Source of the DNA: Luteibacter aegosomatis | Lineage (GTDB): Bacteria; Pseudomonadota; Gammaproteobacteria; Xanthomonadales; Rhodanobacteraceae | Reading direction: 5' to 3' | NCBI RefSeq assembly: GCF_023078455.1 | Contig: NZ_CP095740.1 | Location: 2,344,001-2,408,000, forward strand | DNA length: 64,000 bases | In this document: positions 1 through 8,647 of the stretch, piece after piece | How the letters are laid out: the number at the start of each line of letters is the position of its first letter | How positions within the stretch are numbered: the stretch's first letter is position 1 | Notes under the pieces: generated by a model | The model's database searches: none | What the model saw: the letters and a program-made list of their open reading frames with translations, nothing else | What the model was told of the DNA's origin: nothing | Translations under genes and position numbers: made by a program

Positions 1-69
1 ATCTCTAGTCGCGTGGCGTGATGCCAGTCAGTTTTCAGTCCGTTTCGATCCTGTAGTGTTCAACAGGAC

Positions 70-858
70 GTGCGGCGACCTTCCGTCGACGCCACGTTCA
101 CATCAGTGCAGTCCTTGCACGCCCCGCCCAGGGGCTCGACACCTTACCTACCGGACCGATCACTGATCTTGGCTTGGCCCGACGAGAATAAACGCGCGCA
201 CGTCGCGCCACGGCGTTTCTGGCCCGGTGGACTGGCACTGGTGCTGTGCATGCTCGCCGGGTGTTCCCCGGTATCGCGCGGCAGCCTTCAGTCGATCCGT
301 CTCGCCATGCACGGAGAACGGGTCGATCCGACGGCCGAATCGGTTGCATCGAGCCCTTATTACCAGCTCCAGGTGAACACGCCGGGTGGCGAGGCCATCC
401 TGATTCTCGCCAAGACGGAGCAAGGCAGGCTCGGATGGTACGGGACGGGAAACGATATCGTCTTTACGCGCGATGGCCTCATCGTCAAAACCGTGGGGCT
501 GCCGCAGAACCTCGACGATTCCGCGTTCCCGCAACGTGATCCGTTTCGCGAAGGGCTACAGCACGTCACGGCCCCCATCGATTACGCAAGGCGCCTGGAC
601 TGGTCGCCCGGTTATCGCTACGGCAACGTCCTGCAGGCCCATCTCGTCCCGGGTGCGACGGAAGACATCGATATCCTCGGTACCGTGCACAGGCTTCGTC
701 GCATCGACGAACATCTCTCGGGGCCCGGCGTCGACCTGGCCAACCGCTACTGGATCGATCCGGTCGACGGCTTCATCTGGAAAAGCAGGCAGTACGTCGC
801 TCCGGGGTATCCCGTCGAAGCGATCCAGTTGCGTCCCTACCGGGGGAATGCCCCGTGA
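70..858 (+). CDS. YjbF/GfcB-like capsule lipoprotein
   Basis: Outer-membrane-type lipoprotein of the YjbF/GfcB family (group 4 capsule/EPS accessory proteins). From the GTG at 70 the protein is 262 aa. A hydrophobic stretch ending in a lipobox (L-A-G-C, Cys about 65) is preceded by an unusually long N-terminus, so the true start is probably internal, for instance the TTG near 168, which leaves a normal-length lipoprotein signal. The conserved body (YYQLQVNT..., GRLGWYGTGNDIVFTRDG, V.GLPQNL, then Y.G...YWIDP..G.IWKSRQ) matches the family. It overlaps the next gene by four bases (ATGA), so the three genes form an operon. Family function is known only as support of polysaccharide secretion. Product call is good, start is uncertain. 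Confidence 0.8.
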   Translation: MRRPSVDATFTSVQSLHAPPRGSTPYLPDRSLILAWPDENKRAHVAPRRFWPGGLALVLCMLAGCSPVSRGSLQSIRLAMHGERVDPTAESVASSPYYQLQVNTPGGEAILILAKTEQGRLGWYGTGNDIVFTRDGLIVKTVGLPQNLDDSAFPQRDPFREGLQHVTAPIDYARRLDWSPGYRYGNVLQAHLVPGATEDIDILGTVHRLRRIDEHLSGPGVDLANRYWIDPVDGFIWKSRQYVAPGYPVEAIQLRPYRGNAP

Positions 859-1646
859 AGCGGGCACGTTTCTCGGTCGGCCTGCTTCTCCTGCTGTCGA
901 CGTCGGCGGCCTTCGCGCAATCGGCGGCGTCGCTGCGCGTGTCCGCCGAGGGTGCCGTGGGCCGCCCCGGCTCGGCCGTCTATCCATCCGACGCGCGGCT
1001 TTCGACGGTGGCCCTGGCCGCGCACGTCGACCTCGACGCCTACCTTCTGGGCGCGGCGTGGCTTAGGCCCGAACTGGAGCGCGACCAGCTTCGCCTGCAT
1101 GCGGGCGTCGTCTACGAGCTCGGTGCGATTCGCCGTGCGGCGATGGCCTCGGGCGACGACGCCCTGGCCGATGCGGGAGCCGCCTTCCAGCGATGGTTCG
1201 CGGGCCTGCCGGTCACGGGACGCCGCACGGGCGTGACGCTCGATCCTTCCCGCCTCGAGGTCACACCGGCGGAAGACTGGCCCGTGCACGACGGCGACCG
1301 CCTGTTCTATCCCCGACGCCCGAACGACATCCGCGTGGTCGGTGCCGTCGCGAAACCCTGTCGCCTGCCCCAGGTAGCGACGCGCGACGCGCGGCGCTAC
1401 CTGGCCGACTGCCCCCGATCGCCCGCGGCCGATCCGGATGCCATCTACGTCGTGCAGCCCGACGGCGTGGTGTTCAGGCAGAACGTGGCCTTGTGGAATC
1501 GCGATGCCGCCAGGGTTCTGGCCCCGGGCGCCTGGATCTACGTTCCCTTCGCCGAGAAAGCCATCGCGGGTGCCACGGACGGCCGGTTCAATCGCGACGT
1601 CGCGGACTTCCTCGCCACCCAGTTGCTCGACGAGGGGGCGCGTTAG
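855..1646 (+). CDS. YjbG/GfcC-like periplasmic capsule protein
   Basis: Periplasmic protein of the GfcC/YjbG family, 263 aa. It starts with a clear Sec signal peptide (MKRARFSVGLLLLL...AFAQ, cleavage near residue 22). The mature part ends with the family-typical segment on pyrophosphate-style polysaccharide handling (D.IYVVQPDG.V......WN.......PGAWIYVPF), followed by a short amphipathic C-terminal helix. The ATG overlaps the upstream lipoprotein stop, and the stop codon overlaps the GTG of the yjbH-like gene. That is the order yjbF-yjbG-yjbH seen in enterobacteria. GfcC is structurally characterised but its biochemical role is unknown, so the name states family only. Confidence 0.85.
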   Translation: MKRARFSVGLLLLLSTSAAFAQSAASLRVSAEGAVGRPGSAVYPSDARLSTVALAAHVDLDAYLLGAAWLRPELERDQLRLHAGVVYELGAIRRAAMASGDDALADAGAAFQRWFAGLPVTGRRTGVTLDPSRLEVTPAEDWPVHDGDRLFYPRRPNDIRVVGAVAKPCRLPQVATRDARRYLADCPRSPAADPDAIYVVQPDGVVFRQNVALWNRDAARVLAPGAWIYVPFAEKAIAGATDGRFNRDVADFLATQLLDEGAR

Positions 1647-3784
1647 TGCGGCGGCGGGTGTGGCGAGGGTGCCGTCGCGCGGGGTGGGTCCTATGGGCCG
1701 GCGGGTTCGCGATGGCGGCTTCCGCACAGGAAACCTACACGCAGAGCGATTTCGGCGGCGTGGGCCTGTTGCAGTCGCCCACCGCGCGCATGGCCCAGGA
1801 GGGCGAGTTCAGTTTCGTGCTCAGCCGGGCCACGCCCTATACCAACTACAACGTCTCATTGCAGCCGATCCCCTGGCTGGAAGCCTCGTTTCGCTACACC
1901 AACGTGAGCAATCGCCTGTACGGCCCGCGTTCGCTCAGCGGCGACCAGACGTACAAGGACAAATCGATCGACGTCAAGGTCAGGCTCTGGCAGGAAACAC
2001 GCTGGTGGCCGGCGGTTTCCGTGGGTACGCGGGACATCGGCGGCACCGGACTGTTCTCCAGCGAATACATCGTCACCAGCAAGCGCGTGGGGCCGCTGGA
2101 TTTCAGCCTGGGCCTGGCCTGGGGTTACATCGGCAACCGCGGCGACATCGCCAATCCGCTGAACGTCATCAGCGATCGGTTCCGCACGCGACCGAGCAAC
2201 GGCACGCAGACCGGTGCGCTCAGCATCAACAAGTTCCTGCGCGGCCGTCCCGGTTTCTTCGGCGGGGTGGAATATCGCTCGCCGTGGGAATGGCTCGTGC
2301 TGAAGGCCGAGCTGGACGGCAACGACTACAAGCATCAGCCGCAGAAGAACAACCAGCCGCAGCGCTGGCCGGTGAATCTCGGCGCCGTGTTTCGCCTGAA
2401 CCGCAACGTGGATCTCACCCTCGGCTACGAGCGAGGCAAGGTCGCCACCGCCGCGTTGAACCTGCACGCCAACCTGGCGACCCACGTCGATCCGCCGAAG
2501 TCGTTCGATCCGCCGCCCGAACCGGTCTCCTTCACCTCGACCCCCGTGGAAGCACCTCCGGACAGGCGTCCCCCGGAGCAGGTCGATTGGCAAGACGTGG
2601 CCAGGCGCCTCGGCGCCAACGCGGGCATCGACGTGAGCAGCATCCGTCGTCGCGGTTCGGAACTGGTCATCCACGGACAGCAGAACCGGTTCTTCTACAC
2701 CTCCGAAGGGGTGGGCCGCGCGACGCGTATCGTGGACAACCGCCTCGACGGCAGCGTCGACTGGGTCACCGTCTCCGCCGAACGCAACGGGCTGAATACG
2801 GTGGATACCAGCGTGCATCGGCCGAAGTTCATCGAGCTTCTCGATCACCGCATCGACCTGCCGACCTTCCGGCGCAGCGTCGAGCAGGACCCCGTGACCG
2901 CCCGCGACGAGGAGATCCTTTACCGGGCCCCGTTGAAGCGGCTGACGGGCGGCGTGTCGCTGGGTTACCAGCAGAACGTCGGCGGCCCGGACGCTTTCGT
3001 GCTCTACCAGGTCTACGGCGCGGGTTCGGCCACGTTCAACATCACCCGCAACCTGTGGCTCGACGGCGTGCTCGCGGTGAACATCAAGAACAACTACGAC
3101 CAGTTCAGGTACGACGCGCCGAGCAGGTTGCCACGCGTGCGTACGGACATCCGCAAATACCTCACCAGTTCCGACGTGACGCTACCCAATTTTCAGCTCA
3201 CCGGCACGCGTCACCTGGGGCAGGACCTCTACGGCCTGGCTTATGCCGGCCTGCTGGAAGACATGTACGCGGGCGCGGGCGGCGAGGTGCTTTACCGTCC
3301 CTTCGGCGAACGCTGGGCCTTCGGTGCCGACCTGAACTGGGTGCGGCAACGCGGATTCAAGCAGGATTTCTCGCTGCGCCATTACCACGTCATCACGGGG
3401 CAGGCGACGGGCTACCTCGATACCGGCTTCCACAACGTGACGGTGGCGGTGAGCGTCGGCCGCTACCTGGCCGGCGATTGGGGTACCACCATCGACGTGT
3501 CGCGGCAGTTCGCCAATGGCGCGCGGATGGGAGCGTATGCCACGGTGACCAACAAGTCCGGCGCGGCGGGGTATGGCGAAGGCAGTTTCGACAAGGGCAT
3601 CTACGTGTCGATTCCGTTCGACATGCTGTTGCCCAGCTCGACGCGCAATCGCGCGACCCTGTTGTGGCAGCCTCTGCAACGTGACGGCGGTGCGCGACTG
3701 AACAAGCGTTACACGCTCTATACGCTGACCAACGACCTGGACGGCGATCTGTTTGACAAGAACCTGGGCAAGATCACGCAGTAA
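1646..3784 (+). CDS. YjbH/GfcD-like outer-membrane protein
   Basis: Large outer-membrane beta-barrel-like protein of the YjbH/GfcD family, 712 aa from the GTG at 1646, which overlaps the previous stop (TAGTG). An open frame continues upstream to 1193, but that part lies inside yjbG and is not coding. Residues 1-28 form a signal peptide (MRRRVWRGC...FAMAASAQ). The mature protein begins with the family signature T-Q-S-D-F-G-G-V-G-L-L-Q-(S/T)-P-T-A-R and carries many alternating aromatic/Gly strands (YTNVSNRLYG, VSVGTRDIGGTGLFSSEY, SVGRYLAGDWG) to the C-terminus. It is the last gene of the yjbF-G-H-like operon and is followed by a long inverted repeat. It probably acts in EPS passage or modification at the outer membrane; mechanism is not established for the family. 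Confidence 0.87.
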   Translation: MRRRVWRGCRRAGWVLWAGGFAMAASAQETYTQSDFGGVGLLQSPTARMAQEGEFSFVLSRATPYTNYNVSLQPIPWLEASFRYTNVSNRLYGPRSLSGDQTYKDKSIDVKVRLWQETRWWPAVSVGTRDIGGTGLFSSEYIVTSKRVGPLDFSLGLAWGYIGNRGDIANPLNVISDRFRTRPSNGTQTGALSINKFLRGRPGFFGGVEYRSPWEWLVLKAELDGNDYKHQPQKNNQPQRWPVNLGAVFRLNRNVDLTLGYERGKVATAALNLHANLATHVDPPKSFDPPPEPVSFTSTPVEAPPDRRPPEQVDWQDVARRLGANAGIDVSSIRRRGSELVIHGQQNRFFYTSEGVGRATRIVDNRLDGSVDWVTVSAERNGLNTVDTSVHRPKFIELLDHRIDLPTFRRSVEQDPVTARDEEILYRAPLKRLTGGVSLGYQQNVGGPDAFVLYQVYGAGSATFNITRNLWLDGVLAVNIKNNYDQFRYDAPSRLPRVRTDIRKYLTSSDVTLPNFQLTGTRHLGQDLYGLAYAGLLEDMYAGAGGEVLYRPFGERWAFGADLNWVRQRGFKQDFSLRHYHVITGQATGYLDTGFHNVTVAVSVGRYLAGDWGTTIDVSRQFANGARMGAYATVTNKSGAAGYGEGSFDKGIYVSIPFDMLLPSSTRNRATLLWQPLQRDGGARLNKRYTLYTLTNDLDGDLFDKNLGKITQ

Positions 3785-3796
3785 GGCAACCTGGAT

Positions 3797-3873
3797 TCGC
3801 CGATACGATCGGCTCCCACCCCTTCGGTAGGCGATGTTTCCAGGACATGCCTACCGAAGGATCGTATCGGCGA
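3797..3873. repeat. Nested inverted repeat, REP-like, between convergent genes
   Basis: A 14-bp arm (3797-3810, TCGCCGATACGATC) pairs exactly with 3860-3873. Inside it a 12-bp arm (3821-3832, CCTTCGGTAGGC) pairs with 3849-3860, and ATGT/ACAT closes the loop. The left side read on the minus strand (GGTGGGAGCCGATCGTATCGG) looks like a short REP unit with the GCCGAT/ATCGGC stem, and the right side is a second degenerate copy in opposite orientation. It lies between the stops of the yjbH-like and ugd genes, so it could end transcription in both directions. No T-tract follows. Confidence 0.6.
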
Positions 3874-5211
3874 TCAGCGCTGCAGCGAGCGACCCCGCCC
3901 GATGCCGTAGTAGGCGATCCCGGCGTCCTCGACGACCTGCGGATCGTAGAGATTGCGGCCATCGAAGATGGCGGGCTCCTTCAATGCCGCCTTGATGCGG
4001 GCGAAGTCCGGGCTGCGAAACGCCTTCCATTCCGTCGCCAGGGCCAGTACGTCGGCCCCAGCCAGCGCGTCATAAGGCGAATCGCACAGCACCAGGTCCG
4101 CCCGCTGTCCATAGATGCGCGACGTCTCCGCACGCGCCTCCGGATCGTAAGCGCGAACGCGCACGCCGGCGTCCCACAACGACTCCATCAGCCGCCGACT
4201 CGGCGCCTCGCGCATGTCGTCCGTGTTCGGCTTGAACGCCAGCCCCCACAGGGCCACCGTGCGGCCCTGGAGCTTTCCGTCGAAATGCCGGTGGATCTGC
4301 TCGAACAGGCGCGTCTTCTGCGAATGGTTGACGGCCTCGACCATGGAGAGCAGCCGAGCATCGTAGTCATGCGAGCGCGCGATACGCTCCAATGCCTGGA
4401 CGTCCTTGGGGAAACACGATCCGCCGTACCCGACGCCCGGGTAGATGAAGTGGTACCCGATACGGGGATCGGCACCGATACCCTGGCGTACGAGTTCCAC
4501 GTCGGCGCCCACGCGCTCGGCGATGTTGGCGATCTCGTTCATGAAGCTGATCTTCGTCGCCAGCATGGCGTTGGCGGCGTACTTGGTCAGTTCGGCCGAT
4601 CGCTCGTCCATCACCACCATGCGGTCGTGATTGCGGTTGAACGGCGCGTAGAGCTTGCGCAGGCGCGCCACGGCGCGATCGCTCGATGCGCCGACGACGA
4701 CCCGATCCGGCCTCAGGCAGTCTTCGACCGCATCGCCTTCCTTCAGGAATTCGGGGTTGGACACCACGTCGAACTCGATCTGGGCACCACGGGACGCCAA
4801 CACGTCGTCGATGGCTCTGCGCACGCGGTCGGCCGTGCCCACCGGTACCGTGGACTTGTTGACCACCACCGCGTAGCGGTCCAGGTGGGTGCCGATCGTG
4901 CGCGCGACGCCGAGCACGTACTTCAGGTCGGCGCTGCCATCCTCATCGGGGGGCGTGCCCACCGCGATGAAGATGAGTTCGCCGTGGGCGATGGCGGGGG
5001 CGGGATCGGTGGTGAATTCCAGTTGTCCCGCGGCATGGTTGCGCTTGACGATGGGCTCCAGGCCGGGTTCGTAAATGGGAATGATGCCGTTGCGCAGGCC
5101 TTCCACCTTGGCCTCGTCCACGTCCACGCAGACCACGTGGTTTCCCATTTCCGCAAGACAGGCACCGGTGACGAGTCCCACGTAACCGGTGCCGAAGATC
5201 GTTACCTTCAT
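3874..5211 (-). CDS. ugd: UDP-glucose 6-dehydrogenase
   Basis: Oxidises UDP-glucose to UDP-glucuronate with two NAD+, supplying an acidic sugar for the EPS. 445 aa, normal for the family. The N-terminal Rossmann domain opens with [21 protein letters not shown]. The catalytic cysteine lies in the invariant [12 protein letters not shown] motif in the middle third, and the C-terminal UDP-binding domain follows ([18 protein letters not shown]). The gene sits 24 bases downstream of the wza-like gene on the same strand, consistent with co-transcription. Cytoplasmic. A long antisense open frame covers this gene and wza and is treated as a shadow. Confidence 0.95.
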   Translation of the reverse strand: MKVTIFGTGYVGLVTGACLAEMGNHVVCVDVDEAKVEGLRNGIIPIYEPGLEPIVKRNHAAGQLEFTTDPAPAIAHGELIFIAVGTPPDEDGSADLKYVLGVARTIGTHLDRYAVVVNKSTVPVGTADRVRRAIDDVLASRGAQIEFDVVSNPEFLKEGDAVEDCLRPDRVVVGASSDRAVARLRKLYAPFNRNHDRMVVMDERSAELTKYAANAMLATKISFMNEIANIAERVGADVELVRQGIGADPRIGYHFIYPGVGYGGSCFPKDVQALERIARSHDYDARLLSMVEAVNHSQKTRLFEQIHRHFDGKLQGRTVALWGLAFKPNTDDMREAPSRRLMESLWDAGVRVRAYDPEARAETSRIYGQRADLVLCDSPYDALAGADVLALATEWKAFRSPDFARIKAALKEPAIFDGRNLYDPQVVEDAGIAYYGIGRGRSLQR

Positions 5212-5235
5212 GCGTATCGCCTTCTGAGCGTTGAA

Positions 5236-6351
5236 TCAGAGATTCTGGTCGCGGTCCAGGTTGTATTGCGCACTGGTCGCGTTGTTGAGCAGCCCCGACG
5301 AGGGAAGCAGCTGGCTGATGAAGCGGTTCCAGCGGGTGATGCCCGCGGGACCGACATAAATGACGTCGCCAGGCTTGACGGAGAATTGCGAGGCCACGGC
5401 GTAGGCCGAAGGCGATGTGTTGTCGAGCTGGTAAATCGACGCGGGGGCCTTTTCCATGTCGTCGACGCCGCGGATCACGTAGACGGATTTGCCGCGCGCG
5501 CTCGCCTGGTTCAGGCCGCCCGAGCGGCCCAGCGCCTGGGTCAGGCTCAGGTCGCTGGTCTTGAAGGGAATGGCCTGCGGACGTCCCACTTCGCCGAGCA
5601 CATACACCTCGTGGCGATCGTTGTACGGCAGGTAGATGCTGTCACCGCCCTTGAGATAGACCTCCTGGCTCCCCCCGGGCGAATGCGACAGGGCATCGAG
5701 GTCGAGATGGTATTCCTGGCCGTCGCGGCGCAGCACCACGTCCGACAGGTCGGCCAACTGCGCGTTCACGCCGGCGGCACCGATGGCCTGCGACAGCGTG
5801 AGGGGATTCACCGTGATGTTCTGCGGATCGGTTCTCACGAAGGCACCGCCGAGCGTCACCTTCTGGCTGCCGTAGGCCACGATGCTGATGTCGACCTGCG
5901 GTTTCTCGATGTATTTGGTCAGACGGTCGGTGATGGCGACGCGGAGCTCTTCCAGGGTGAGCCCGGAGGCCTTGAGCAGGCCCACGTAGGGGTAGAAGAG
6001 GGTGCCATCGGGCCTTACCAGGCGGCCGTTGGCGGACGTCTGTTGTTGCGAACCGGCCGGAGACGTCAGCTCGGGATGCTCCCAGATGGTGATGTAGAGC
6101 GAATCGCCCGGCCCGATGCGATAGGGCTCAGGGCGATAGGCCACCAGTCCGGGATCGATACCCGCCGAGACCGCGCTCGCCTTGTCCATGGCGATCAGCT
6201 TGGGCGTGATGGGGATCAGCTGGTAACGGCTCCCCGTCGCGCTCTCCTTGTCGTTCAGCTCGCCGGTTTTCATGTGCTGGCCGGGCGCCAGGACGCACGC
6301 GTTCAGGAAAAGGCAGCACCCGGCCAGACCGAGAGTCGGCAGAAACTTCAT
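5236..6351 (-). CDS. Wza-type polysaccharide export lipoprotein
   Basis: Outer-membrane polysaccharide export protein. I take the ATG at 6351, because it directly begins a lipoprotein signal (MKFLPTLGLAGCCLFLNAC, lipobox LNAC, Cys19), rather than an in-frame codon 18 residues upstream. The mature protein is about 353 aa. The Poly_export domain (YRIGPGDSLYITIWEHPEL...) is followed by SLBB-type repeats (VTLGGAFVRTDPQ, VYVLGEVGRPQAIPF) and a C-terminal amphipathic segment (W.RFISQLLPSSG) expected to form the membrane pore helix. With the Wzc kinase encoded at 18.6-20.8 kb it should form the trans-envelope export channel. Located between the Gly/Thr-repeat protein gene and ugd. Confidence 0.9.
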   Translation of the reverse strand: MKFLPTLGLAGCCLFLNACVLAPGQHMKTGELNDKESATGSRYQLIPITPKLIAMDKASAVSAGIDPGLVAYRPEPYRIGPGDSLYITIWEHPELTSPAGSQQQTSANGRLVRPDGTLFYPYVGLLKASGLTLEELRVAITDRLTKYIEKPQVDISIVAYGSQKVTLGGAFVRTDPQNITVNPLTLSQAIGAAGVNAQLADLSDVVLRRDGQEYHLDLDALSHSPGGSQEVYLKGGDSIYLPYNDRHEVYVLGEVGRPQAIPFKTSDLSLTQALGRSGGLNQASARGKSVYVIRGVDDMEKAPASIYQLDNTSPSAYAVASQFSVKPGDVIYVGPAGITRWNRFISQLLPSSGLLNNATSAQYNLDRDQNL

Positions 6352-6476
6352 CGTTTGAGGGATCCTTCGGTCGCCTGGCTGCTCGGGGGCGAGCCATCGG
6401 CGCACTTGAACTCACGTTTCGTTAACGTAACGGGGGAGGCTGGGGGACATCTAGACGTCCAAACGTCGATTTGGCC

Positions 6477-6794
6477 TCAACGCGTGCCGGACGTTCCACC
6501 GGTGCCGCCGGTGCCGCCCGTACCTCCGGTACCACCCGTACCGCCCGTGCCATCGTTGCCGGTACCGGACGTATCGTTCGCCGTGGCGCCCGTCGCCGCC
6601 GCCATCGCAGCCGTGCCGGCACCGACGCGCGCGGGTGCCATGGCGCCTTTCGAAGCCTGTTTCGCCTCGTTCGGAGTGGCAACCCGCGGCGCCTGCGACG
6701 GCGAGGCGTCGTTCGTGGAGGCGCGACGGCTTTGGGCGAACGCGGGAACCGCTATCGCGAGAATCGTGCAGGCAAGCAACAGACGCTTCATCAT
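6477..6794 (-). CDS. Small secreted Gly/Thr-repeat protein, YjbE/GfcA-like
   Basis: 105-aa exported protein. An AGGAG-type ribosome site lies just before two consecutive ATG codons (6794 and 6791), which fixes the start, although the frame is open further upstream. Residues 1-22 are a Sec signal (MMKRLLLACTILAIAVPAFAQ). The mature chain is low-complexity Ala/Ser/Thr-rich and ends in tandem Gly-Thr-Gly triplets followed by S-G-T-R. Size, signal and Thr/Gly-rich tail resemble YjbE/GfcA, the small first product of yjbEFGH/gfcABCD operons. Sequence identity in such a composition-biased protein cannot prove homology, so this is an inference supported by the yjbF-G-H-like genes 3 kb away. Confidence 0.6.
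   Translation of the reverse strand: MMKRLLLACTILAIAVPAFAQSRRASTNDASPSQAPRVATPNEAKQASKGAMAPARVGAGTAAMAAATGATANDTSGTGNDGTGGTGGTGGTGGTGGTGGTSGTR
6490..6560. repeat. Coding 9-bp tandem repeat
   Basis: Degenerate 9-base units (GGTACCGGC-like on the minus strand) encode successive Gly-Thr-Gly triplets at the C-terminus of the small secreted protein. Third positions vary between copies, so selection appears to act on the amino-acid pattern. Repeat number could change by slippage or recombination without frameshift. Confidence 0.6.
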
Positions 6795-7035
6795 CGTCTC
6801 CTGTTGGGATTTGAGGTGGGTGACGCGCACGTCGTGCACATTCATGAACGCGTATCGCGGTACGCGACGCATACGCCATTCACTGCCAACCGTCGTCGAC
6901 AATCAAGTCAATACGCTGAACGTCGCGTTCGCGAAACTCTTTCTGTGACACGACACGCAAATTTTTGCCAATCGGATTGCTGTGAACTTCGTGGCGATGC
7001 AGCATCGGTCACAGCTACTCGCAAGTGAGAACACC

Positions 7036-7065
7036 TTGCACCACCGAACCCGGCGATCCTAGGGT
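7036..7065 (+). promoter_or_regulatory. Candidate promoter of the polyprenyl glycosylphosphotransferase gene
   Basis: TTGCAC (7036-7041), an 18-base spacer and TAGGGT (7060-7065) fit a weak sigma-70 promoter. The start would fall near 7072, giving a leader of about 115 bases that includes the hairpin at 7144-7166. Based on pattern only. Confidence 0.35.
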
Positions 7066-7143
7066 CCGGTCTTACCGCGTGTTGTATCGGACAGCGCCCG
7101 AAGGATGGGGTGCACCGGTTCTACAGGGGGCACGTACCTTCCG

Positions 7144-7166
7144 GCGACCGTTTTTCAGGCGGTCGC
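7144..7166 (+). promoter_or_regulatory. Leader hairpin before the EPS initiating transferase
   Basis: GCGACCG (7144-7150) pairs with CGGTCGC (7160-7166) around a U-rich nine-base loop, 22 bases before the chosen ATG. No run of T follows the stem, so it is more likely a leader structure affecting mRNA stability or translation than an intrinsic terminator. Confidence 0.4.
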
Positions 7167-7188
7167 AGCGCAGCCCAAGGTACTTGTC

Positions 7189-8631
7189 ATGCAACTGACA
7201 AAAATCAACGCGTTACTGGATGTCGAGCTGCGCGCGATCGACCCGATGATCGCGGTCGCCGCCGCCCACATGGCCTACTTCATGCGCTTCGACACGGCGC
7301 CGATGAACAGCCTGTATACCGTCGCCCTGGTCATCCTCGTGCTGTTGACCCTGACCACGTCGGTGCTGTTCCGCGTATACGAGCAGTCCGTGGTGGAGCG
7401 CCCCGCCAGTCAATTTTTGCGCATCGCAGCATCGTGGTCGGTGGCGTTCGCGGGGCTTACGGTGCTGGGTTACCTGCTCAAGGCGAGCGAGCTTTATTCG
7501 CGCGGGTGGATGCTTCTCACGTTCGCCTTCGGCATCGCCCTGATGGCGATCTCGCGCATGGTGGCTGTATCCGTGGTGCGGCGACTTCGGCGTCGCGGCG
7601 AGGGCCTCGCCACATGCCTTCTCGTGGGTGCCACCGAGTCGGGCATCCACATGGCGAACCAGGTCGAATCCAATGCCGCGATGGGCATGAAGATCACCGC
7701 CTACGTAAAGACCACCTACGACCAGGGTCCGCTCGACGGCGTGCCGCTGGCCGGCTCGCTGCTCGAGCTGGACGATATCCTCAAGCGCGGCGAATGGGAC
7801 CAGGTGCTCATCGCTTTGCCCATGACCGCGACGCGTGCGATCGACTACGTGCTTCACCGCATGGACCAGCATGTGATGGCGGTGAAGTTCGTGCCGGACA
7901 TGCTCGGCCGGCAACTCATCAATCACCGCACGGAAGACTGTGCCGGCGTGCCCGTGGTGACGCTTCGCGAGAGCCCGCTCAACGGCCGCGCATGGCTTCT
8001 CAAGGGCGTCGAAGACCGGATCATCGCGGCAGGCATCCTGTTGCTGATCCTGCCCATGATGCTGATCCTCGCCGTGGGCGTGAAGCTCTCCAGTCCCGGG
8101 CCCGTCCTTTACCGGCAGCGCCGCATCGGCCTCGACGGCAAGGAATTCGAGATGCTGAAGTTCCGCTCGATGCCGGTCGACATGGAGAAGGGCGGTGCGG
8201 TGAAGTGGGGCGGTGCGCAGAACAAGACCACCACGCGCTTCGGCCGCTTCATCCGGCAGACGAGCCTCGACGAGCTTCCGCAGTTCATCAACGTGCTGCG
8301 CGGCGACATGTCGATCGTGGGACCGCGTCCCGAGCGCCCGATGTTCGTGCAGCAGTTCAAGGGCGAGATTGCTGGCTACATGCACAAGCACCTGGTCAAG
8401 GCGGGCATCACGGGCTGGGCACAGGTCAACGGTTGGCGCGGCGACACCGATCTCAACAAGCGCATCGAACACGACCTGTATTACATCAAGCATTGGTCGG
8501 TCGGGTTCGATCTCTGGATCATCTTCCTGACGATCTTCAAGGGGTTCGTGCACAGCGAACGCGCCACCTCCGTGCAGACCGGGCTCGCCGCCATGACGAT
8601 GGCGAACACGGCCGACGAAAAATCACGCTGA
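7189..8631 (+). CDS. Undecaprenyl-phosphate glycosyl-1-phosphate transferase (EPS initiation)
   Basis: Membrane enzyme that loads the first sugar phosphate onto undecaprenyl phosphate (WcaJ/GumD/PssY family). I choose the ATG at 7189 (MQLTKIN...), which has an AAGG eight bases upstream; an in-frame start at 7105 would add residues with no family match. 480 aa. The N-terminal half has four predicted helices (MIAVAAAHMAYFM; LYTVALVILVLLTL; WSVAFAGLTVLGYLL; GWMLLTFAFGIAL) and a CoA-binding-like domain. A fifth helix (IIAAGILLLILPMMLIL) leads into the catalytic C-terminal domain with the hallmarks KFRSM, DELPQ, GPRPERP and DLYYI. It is followed 16 bases later by galE. Sugar specificity (glucose versus galactose) cannot be read from sequence. 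Confidence 0.93.
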   Translation: MQLTKINALLDVELRAIDPMIAVAAAHMAYFMRFDTAPMNSLYTVALVILVLLTLTTSVLFRVYEQSVVERPASQFLRIAASWSVAFAGLTVLGYLLKASELYSRGWMLLTFAFGIALMAISRMVAVSVVRRLRRRGEGLATCLLVGATESGIHMANQVESNAAMGMKITAYVKTTYDQGPLDGVPLAGSLLELDDILKRGEWDQVLIALPMTATRAIDYVLHRMDQHVMAVKFVPDMLGRQLINHRTEDCAGVPVVTLRESPLNGRAWLLKGVEDRIIAAGILLLILPMMLILAVGVKLSSPGPVLYRQRRIGLDGKEFEMLKFRSMPVDMEKGGAVKWGGAQNKTTTRFGRFIRQTSLDELPQFINVLRGDMSIVGPRPERPMFVQQFKGEIAGYMHKHLVKAGITGWAQVNGWRGDTDLNKRIEHDLYYIKHWSVGFDLWIIFLTIFKGFVHSERATSVQTGLAAMTMANTADEKSR

Positions 8632-8647
8632 ATCGGGAATCGATCGC

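Larger units (their letters stand above)
6795..7188. other. 394-bp divergent intergenic region of the EPS locus
   Basis: No open frame with coding character is visible. It separates the minus-strand gfcA-like/wza/ugd genes from the plus-strand glycosyl-1-phosphate transferase. It contains two inverted repeats: GCTGTGA (6979-6985) facing TCACAGC (7009-7015), and GATGCAGCATC at 6996-7006. It also contains a candidate promoter and a leader hairpin, listed separately. TGTGA/TCACA half-sites are the type bound by CRP/Clp-family regulators, but the 23-base spacing is not canonical. Confidence 0.5.

Noticed and set aside
1193..1645. N-terminal extension of the yjbH-like gene
   Set aside because: It overlaps yjbG completely; the GTG at 1646 gives a signal peptide and correct family start.
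6490..6560. Regular short repeats considered as a CRISPR or satellite
   Set aside because: Units are 9 bases, in frame inside a small secreted protein, with no spacers.
3847..6948. A 1033-codon open frame on the plus strand
   Set aside because: It lies antisense to ugd, wza and the repeat protein, has no domain features and arises from GC-rich codon bias of the real genes.
7129..7142. GGCACG-TACC-TTCC as a sigma-54 promoter for the EPS transferase
   Set aside because: The essential -12 GC is absent (CC instead), so it fails the consensus.
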